From a virus, in IMG/VR virus record IMGVR_UViG_3300034068_001187, positions 1-22,307 of that record: a stretch of 22,307 nt of DNA; one strand, written 5' to 3'. A model generated the notes under the pieces. That model made no database searches and was not told the DNA's origin. It saw nothing but the letters and a program-made list of their open reading frames with translations. Position numbers and translations under genes: made by a program. Shown here one piece after another: positions 18,830 to 22,307 of the stretch (position 1 is its first letter; the number at the start of each line of letters is the position of its first letter).

Positions 18830-19227
18830 TTGGATTTACGGGTCATTCTATCGCCAAACCACCATCCAATGCAATTAAATGCACAAAACTGGATTTCATC
18901 AATCATGTCTGCTTGCTCAAGCGAAGTGACCCGAAAGAATACAATGGTCACCAAGACAAGTAATAGCAGGGTAATGACTGGGCGGAAAAGGGTGATTGTG
19001 TTAGCAGCCCACGGAGAGATGTTATCAGGAGGTGTGGCAGCTTGTTGACTAGCGGTAAAAGCGTCCCATCGAGCTTTATCGCTGGCAATTTCCGCCATAG
19101 CCTTTGCCTCTTCAAGTTTCCGTTTGTGCTCTTGGCCCGCTTTATAATTGTCAAAGAAACCATTTCCAATACGGAGTAAGACGCCTAATGCGCCGCCTCC
19201 TAGTGCGTTTGTGATGAGGTCGAGCAT
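18826..19227 (-). CDS. Three-TM holin-like membrane protein (133 aa)
   Basis: A glycine-rich hydrophobic start (LITNALGGGALGVLL), a charged helix with coiled-coil look (KRKLEEAKAMAEIASDKARW), then SPWAANTITLFRPVITLLLL with VLVTIVFF, and a final IGWWFGDRM. The RP-x-hydrophobic pattern after a charged helix recalls the 3TM holin family of gene-transfer agents and phages. It is a second holin-like gene next to the first, possibly an antiholin or a membrane partner. Start ATG without SD. Confidence 0.65.
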   Translation of the reverse strand: MLDLITNALGGGALGVLLRIGNGFFDNYKAGQEHKRKLEEAKAMAEIASDKARWDAFTASQQAATPPDNISPWAANTITLFRPVITLLLLVLVTIVFFRVTSLEQADMIDEIQFCAFNCIGWWFGDRMTRKSK

Positions 19228-19229
19228 AG

Positions 19230-19760
19230 TTATGCAGCTTTAGGGTTAGTAAGACGACGGAACAAGAAATACGGGAGCCAAAGCCATTTTGGCATCTTGA
19301 TTATCTTAACATGGGTGTTCTGCACCGTAGGCACATTAGCATCCCACAGTTTAACGCGAATGGGTTCACCATCCGGTGAGCAACAATTGATCAACGATAC
19401 ATTGCGCGTGGGGTCCCTGCCAAATTTCCAATAGTTATCATATTGGCCACACTCAATAGTACCCGAAATAACGCAATTTGAGAGCTTAAAGCCATCAATG
19501 GCTCCCTTGACCGTGGTTGAGCCTTCAATCGTGCAGGATTCAACGGAATAGCCGCTACCGCGCACGCAATCAATGCTATCCTCACGACTGTCAGGGATAG
19601 TCAGTCCGCGAGCCACAAGATTGTTCACATTTGAGCATTTAAACAGGTCATCCCAATCTTTGGGGAAAACTGGAGGCTGCCACACCTCGGACGTAATGAG
19701 CCTATCGTTGTCTTGTGGGCCAACGTAAGACTTCCAATTGACATCCGAGGTGCCGCTCAT
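19230..19760 (-). CDS. Right-handed beta-helix-like protein (176 aa)
   Basis: The middle (about residues 55-130) has repeating short strands with cysteines and asparagines (VESCTIEGSTTVKGA, FKLSNCVISGTIECG, NVSLINCCSPDG), as in parallel beta-helix (pectate-lyase-like) proteins. The C-terminal MPKWLWLPYFLFRRL is a hydrophobic, basic segment that may touch a membrane. Beta-helix proteins in phages are often tail-spike or adhesion parts; the short length suggests an accessory. It lies 2 bases upstream of the holin-like gene at 18826. Confidence 0.6.
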   Translation of the reverse strand: MSGTSDVNWKSYVGPQDNDRLITSEVWQPPVFPKDWDDLFKCSNVNNLVARGLTIPDSREDSIDCVRGSGYSVESCTIEGSTTVKGAIDGFKLSNCVISGTIECGQYDNYWKFGRDPTRNVSLINCCSPDGEPIRVKLWDANVPTVQNTHVKIIKMPKWLWLPYFLFRRLTNPKAA

Positions 19761-19763
19761 GAC

Positions 19764-19961
19764 TTATTTGGGAACCGGAACGGGCCTTGGCGCATTGTCG
19801 CCGCCATCCAGTCCAAGCTCTTTGGCTAGGAGTTGAGCAGAGCGCAAGCAGAGGTCATGTTGATTAGCGTCAACAGGAGCACGACGACTAGCGGCGTAAA
19901 GGTTATTGAGGGCAATATCCTTGGTTAATTCAGGTGCGGGTGATGAAGGTTGATTACTCAT
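19764..19961 (-). CDS. Hypothetical protein (65 aa)
   Basis: No family is recognised. A proline- and serine-rich N-terminus (NQPSSPAPELTK), a central helix pair (ALNNLYAASRRAPVDANQHD, then LCLRSAQLLAKELG) and a proline-rich end (APRPVPVPK). It may be a small linker or assembly protein of the tail region. The start lacks an SD. It is 3 bases before the next gene. Confidence 0.55.
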   Translation of the reverse strand: MSNQPSSPAPELTKDIALNNLYAASRRAPVDANQHDLCLRSAQLLAKELGLDGGDNAPRPVPVPK

Positions 19962-20003
19962 GGTTATTCAATAATGACAATCCATTAGGCTTTTGCAAGG
20001 CAA

Positions 20004-20348
20004 TTAGGCCGCAGGAGGGGTGGGTGGTGCCCACGGCAATGGAACAGGCTCCGCTTTGTTTGGGTTCAGTTGCTTGGCAATTTGAAGATCAATATGTTCA
20101 GCGTAGTTAGGGCTGGCAGCAACAACACCCTGAATCCATCCCAATACGATGGCTTCCGTCAGTTGGTCATACGGAATGACCGCAGACGTTGGGTCATATT
20201 TGAATGGGGTGGCTCCAGAAAAGGTTCCACTCAATCCGGTGGCACTATCCGTACCAGTTTTAGTCCAGCGGGTTTGAACAACAAAATCAGGGTTTCCGCC
20301 CTGAGTGTTGGCAAGCATATCAGTAACTTTCCATGTGTAGGTGATCAT
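20004..20348 (-). CDS. DUF7936-like phage protein next to the tail fibre (114 aa)
   Basis: The order TYTWKVTDM, VVQTRWTKTGTDS, SGTFSGATPF, VIPYDQLTEAIVLGWIQG and a proline-rich end (PVPLPWAPP) fits the DUF7936 family, which is common beside tail fibre genes in environmental phages; I recall it from cyanophage genomes. Its function is not established; a virion or tail-assembly role is inferred. It is 5 bases from the tail fibre gene, so probably co-transcribed. No SD. Confidence 0.65.
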   Translation of the reverse strand: MITYTWKVTDMLANTQGGNPDFVVQTRWTKTGTDSATGLSGTFSGATPFKYDPTSAVIPYDQLTEAIVLGWIQGVVAASPNYAEHIDLQIAKQLNPNKAEPVPLPWAPPTPPAA

Positions 20349-20353
20349 AGGTA

Positions 20354-22307
20354 TTAAGATTTAGATTCTAAGGTTTTGATGCGTTCCAGCAAGTTTTTAT
20401 TCATCGCATTGAGTTCTTTGACGGCATTAACCAATGCGGCGATGATTGGACGTTCTTCAAGAGAATAACGATCATCCTTTTGGTCGTAATGAACGGCTTC
20501 GGGAATTACGGTTTCAACTTCTTGAGCAATGAAGCCCGTGTAGGCAATATCACGCCGCAGCGTCGATTTTTCGTTCCAATGGAAACGCACGGGACGAAGA
20601 CCGAGAATAGCGTCAAGACCGCGCTCAAATTCATTGATAACGTCCTTGTAACGACCATCAGAGGTTTGAACAAGGGAAACGCACGTTACGGTGCCGTATT
20701 CGTTAGCTCTGAAAATGGTGCCGCCACCGCTATTGTTAGCGTCAATCGGAGAATAGCTACTGCCAGTAAGGAGCGTGATGTTAAGGCCAACATAGCCACT
20801 GGCTACACCAAGACCCCAATGGGTATTGCCGTATCCATTGTATCCCGTGCTGCGAATGGCATCAGCTCGGCTACCACCAAGGGTAACGCGCCCCATGTTG
20901 GATTCGTTTTGCGGGTCGCAATAATATCCATAGTCAATGTTATCGTAAAGCAAAGCAGCATATACCGCATTGTTACAGTAGATGTAATTGTTTGCCTGAA
21001 TCAGGCTAAACTGCGATGTCCCATTGGGATTCATGTAGTATCCCGTATCATTGCTATCGTAATAAATTGGAGCGCGAAAATCTTGTTCAGCAATTCCAAT
21101 GTATTTGATTCTTACATGATTATCGCCCTCGCCAATTGTCATTGCTAACGTGCTGTTATATCCGTTTACATAAAAATTGTGAGCACTATATGCTTGATGC
21201 GCGTGGTATCTAATACCAGTATAAAAAGCAATATCCATTGGCTGCGGCCATGCTCCAGCTCGTTTGCCGATTAAATACTGATAATCGCTATCAGAATGCC
21301 AATTAATTATTAACCTATCTGAAGTTGATACACCTTGATTACCAATATAAATAGCGGTTCCTGCGTCGGTAGTTAGTCTAGAAATTCTGGAATTTGAAGC
21401 GAAATCTCCATAGTATCCTGTGTTATCGCTATCGTAGAAAATTGGTGCTCTCCAAGAACCACCAGCTATTCCAGTTCCATCGCCTTGTGCAAAGGAAAAT
21501 TTTGTATATGCTGTTCGATTGCCTGAGCTTCTAGATGGAACCGTATTTGAGCCAAGGTTATTTGTTGAAGTCTCAGCGGTGATAAGAAAAGTATTAGCAG
21601 GATTATCATGCCATAAACCCCAACCAGTATTAGGTTCAAAATCAGCGAAAATAGCGGTCCACCCCTCAGAAGTAACTTGTTGGATGGCGATTGCACCACC
21701 AGATGAGCTTGTGCCACTAGCATTTACCAATAGGCCGGGTTTATTATATGTAGCCGCATTTACTGAACCTGCGATATTTACAGACGTACCTGTGTTGTTG
21801 AAATCTGCATAATACCCAGCATTATCACTGTCATAGAAAATTGGTGCGCGGAAATCGCCTGTTGCATAACCAGTACCAACAACATGAAGCGGATAGCTTG
21901 CATAACTATCGCCACCCGTATTGACTTTTAGATATCCGCTGTCTTGGACGGTCATTATCCCGGTATCTGCGTTATTTCTAAATACAAAATAAGCACCTGT
22001 TCTGTAGTACGTAGTGCTATTGGGAGCAAAATAAAACCGTGGTTTGCCTTCACTTGATTCATGCCAAACATCTGTTGAAGGATGTAGGTTATTTATTCTA
22101 GCTACAGTAAGGGCACTGATATTTGATGTAGATACTGGGTCCACATAATAATTCGTGTTATCACTATCATAGAAAATTGGAGCGCGAAATGAACCTACAG
22201 CAGTTACAAAATTACCAGTATCAATACTAAGAGCAAAAGTACCTGTTCCAGAAATATCAGAACTTGAACCATTGACCCAAAATCTCATACCGGATTGCGC
22301 GGCAGTG
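20354..22307 (-). CDS. Tail fibre with S74-type chaperone domain, 5' end cut by window
   Basis: The frame is open to the right edge, so the N-terminal part is missing. The visible part (over 640 aa) has repeated FRAPIFYDSDNTGYY-like units, four clear and one degenerate, each followed by beta-rich stretches, as in trimeric tail fibres. The C-terminal 100 residues are an intramolecular chaperone: SDGRYKDVINEFERGL, then RPVRFHW, YTGFIAQEVETVIPEAV and a coiled-coil end (VKELNAMNKNLLERI). In this S74 family the domain assists trimer folding and cuts itself off, with Ser-Asp at the start as catalytic residues. The fibre binds the host receptor. It is the first visible gene of the minus-strand late unit. 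Confidence 0.92.
   Translation of the reverse strand, partial: TAAQSGMRFWVNGSSSDISGTGTFALSIDTGNFVTAVGSFRAPIFYDSDNTNYYVDPVSTSNISALTVARINNLHPSTDVWHESSEGKPRFYFAPNSTTYYRTGAYFVFRNNADTGIMTVQDSGYLKVNTGGDSYASYPLHVVGTGYATGDFRAPIFYDSDNAGYYADFNNTGTSVNIAGSVNAATYNKPGLLVNASGTSSSGGAIAIQQVTSEGWTAIFADFEPNTGWGLWHDNPANTFLITAETSTNNLGSNTVPSRSSGNRTAYTKFSFAQGDGTGIAGGSWRAPIFYDSDNTGYYGDFASNSRISRLTTDAGTAIYIGNQGVSTSDRLIINWHSDSDYQYLIGKRAGAWPQPMDIAFYTGIRYHAHQAYSAHNFYVNGYNSTLAMTIGEGDNHVRIKYIGIAEQDFRAPIYYDSNDTGYYMNPNGTSQFSLIQANNYIYCNNAVYAALLYDNIDYGYYCDPQNESNMGRVTLGGSRADAIRSTGYNGYGNTHWGLGVASGYVGLNITLLTGSSYSPIDANNSGGGTIFRANEYGTVTCVSLVQTSDGRYKDVINEFERGLDAILGLRPVRFHWNEKSTLRRDIAYTGFIAQEVETVIPEAVHYDQKDDRYSLEERPIIAALVNAVKELNAMNKNLLERIKTLESKS
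20920..22195 (-). repeat. Repeated RAPIFYDSDN units in the tail fibre
   Basis: The motif (W/F)RAPI(F/Y)YDS(D/N)(N/D)xxYYx(D/N) occurs four times, with DNA copies near 22190, 21855, 21455 and 21080. A fifth, degenerate copy (YAALLYDNIDYGYYCDP) lies near 20950. Distances of roughly 330 to 400 bases between clear copies show a modular build and could support recombination between fibres. Confidence 0.75.

Overview
The window is part of the genome of a tailed bacteriophage (Caudoviricetes) or a very similar prophage. The evidence is the gene content: a TOPRIM plus RecA-fold primase-helicase, a RecB/Cas4-like nuclease, a RuvC-type resolvase, a MazG-like pyrophosphohydrolase, three tRNA genes, two holin-like genes, a secreted lysozyme-like protein, and a tail fibre ending in an S74-type chaperone. 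No terminase, portal, capsid or DNA polymerase gene is present, so this is only a portion of the genome. Both ends cut through genes. The host cannot be fixed. Many starts lack a Shine-Dalgarno (SD) sequence and have A-rich leaders instead, while a few have strong AGGAGG-type sites, which suggests (inference only) a host that uses SD sparingly.

Layout. (1) 1-923 holds the 3' part of a DUF932 gene with a terminator. (2) 924-1726 is non-coding and holds an inverted repeat and a cluster of short direct repeats. (3) 1761-2547 has two minus-strand genes, one Api92-like, divergent from a cysteine-containing plasmid/phage protein at 2718-3404. (4) 3453-3755 is a dense non-coding block: a GC-rich hairpin with internal repeats, CTAGG repeats, an AT-rich stretch, and three more copies of the direct repeat seen at 1231-1385. 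It is the best origin or control-region candidate. (5) 3760-6407 is a plus-strand run of eight small accessory genes, including an Imm-5-like protein with a long alanine repeat and a Phage ABA sandwich protein. (6) 6462-7108 is non-coding and structured, with an 8-bp operator-like palindrome and a probably bidirectional terminator.

(7) 7109-10895 is a minus-strand unit: small regulatory and coiled-coil genes, two paralogous helix-turn-helix (HTH) proteins flanking a MazG-like enzyme and an overlooked 38-residue membrane protein, then tRNA-Thr, tRNA-Gly, an HTH-like gene and tRNA-Gln. (8) 10998-16752 is the plus-strand replication and recombination unit, tightly packed with ATGA-type overlaps: a Dps/ferritin-like protein, a ribbon-helix-helix (RHH) protein, an OB-fold-like protein, a PD-(D/E)XK nuclease, the primase-helicase, a SWIM zinc finger, a secreted lysozyme-like protein, DUF6378, a zinc ribbon, a RuvC-like resolvase and an SH3-like protein. 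It is followed by a promoter-hairpins-terminator arrangement that may be a small RNA. (9) 22307-16886, minus strand, is the late host-interaction and lysis end: tail fibre, DUF7936-like protein, beta-helix-like protein, two holin-like proteins, a protein shaped like a chemoreceptor sensor, a metallophosphoesterase and a winged-helix protein.

How it fits together: the plus-strand unit at 10998-16752 opens, primes, processes and resolves phage DNA. The minus-strand unit at 7109-10895 supplies nucleotide-pool control, transcription factors and tRNAs. The right-hand minus unit makes the adsorption fibre and lysis proteins. The most unusual items are the two related repeat clusters, the phage Dps-like protein with a nearly intact ferroxidase pattern, the chemoreceptor-like protein in the lysis module, the HTH paralogue pair, and the candidate small RNA at 16791-16887.
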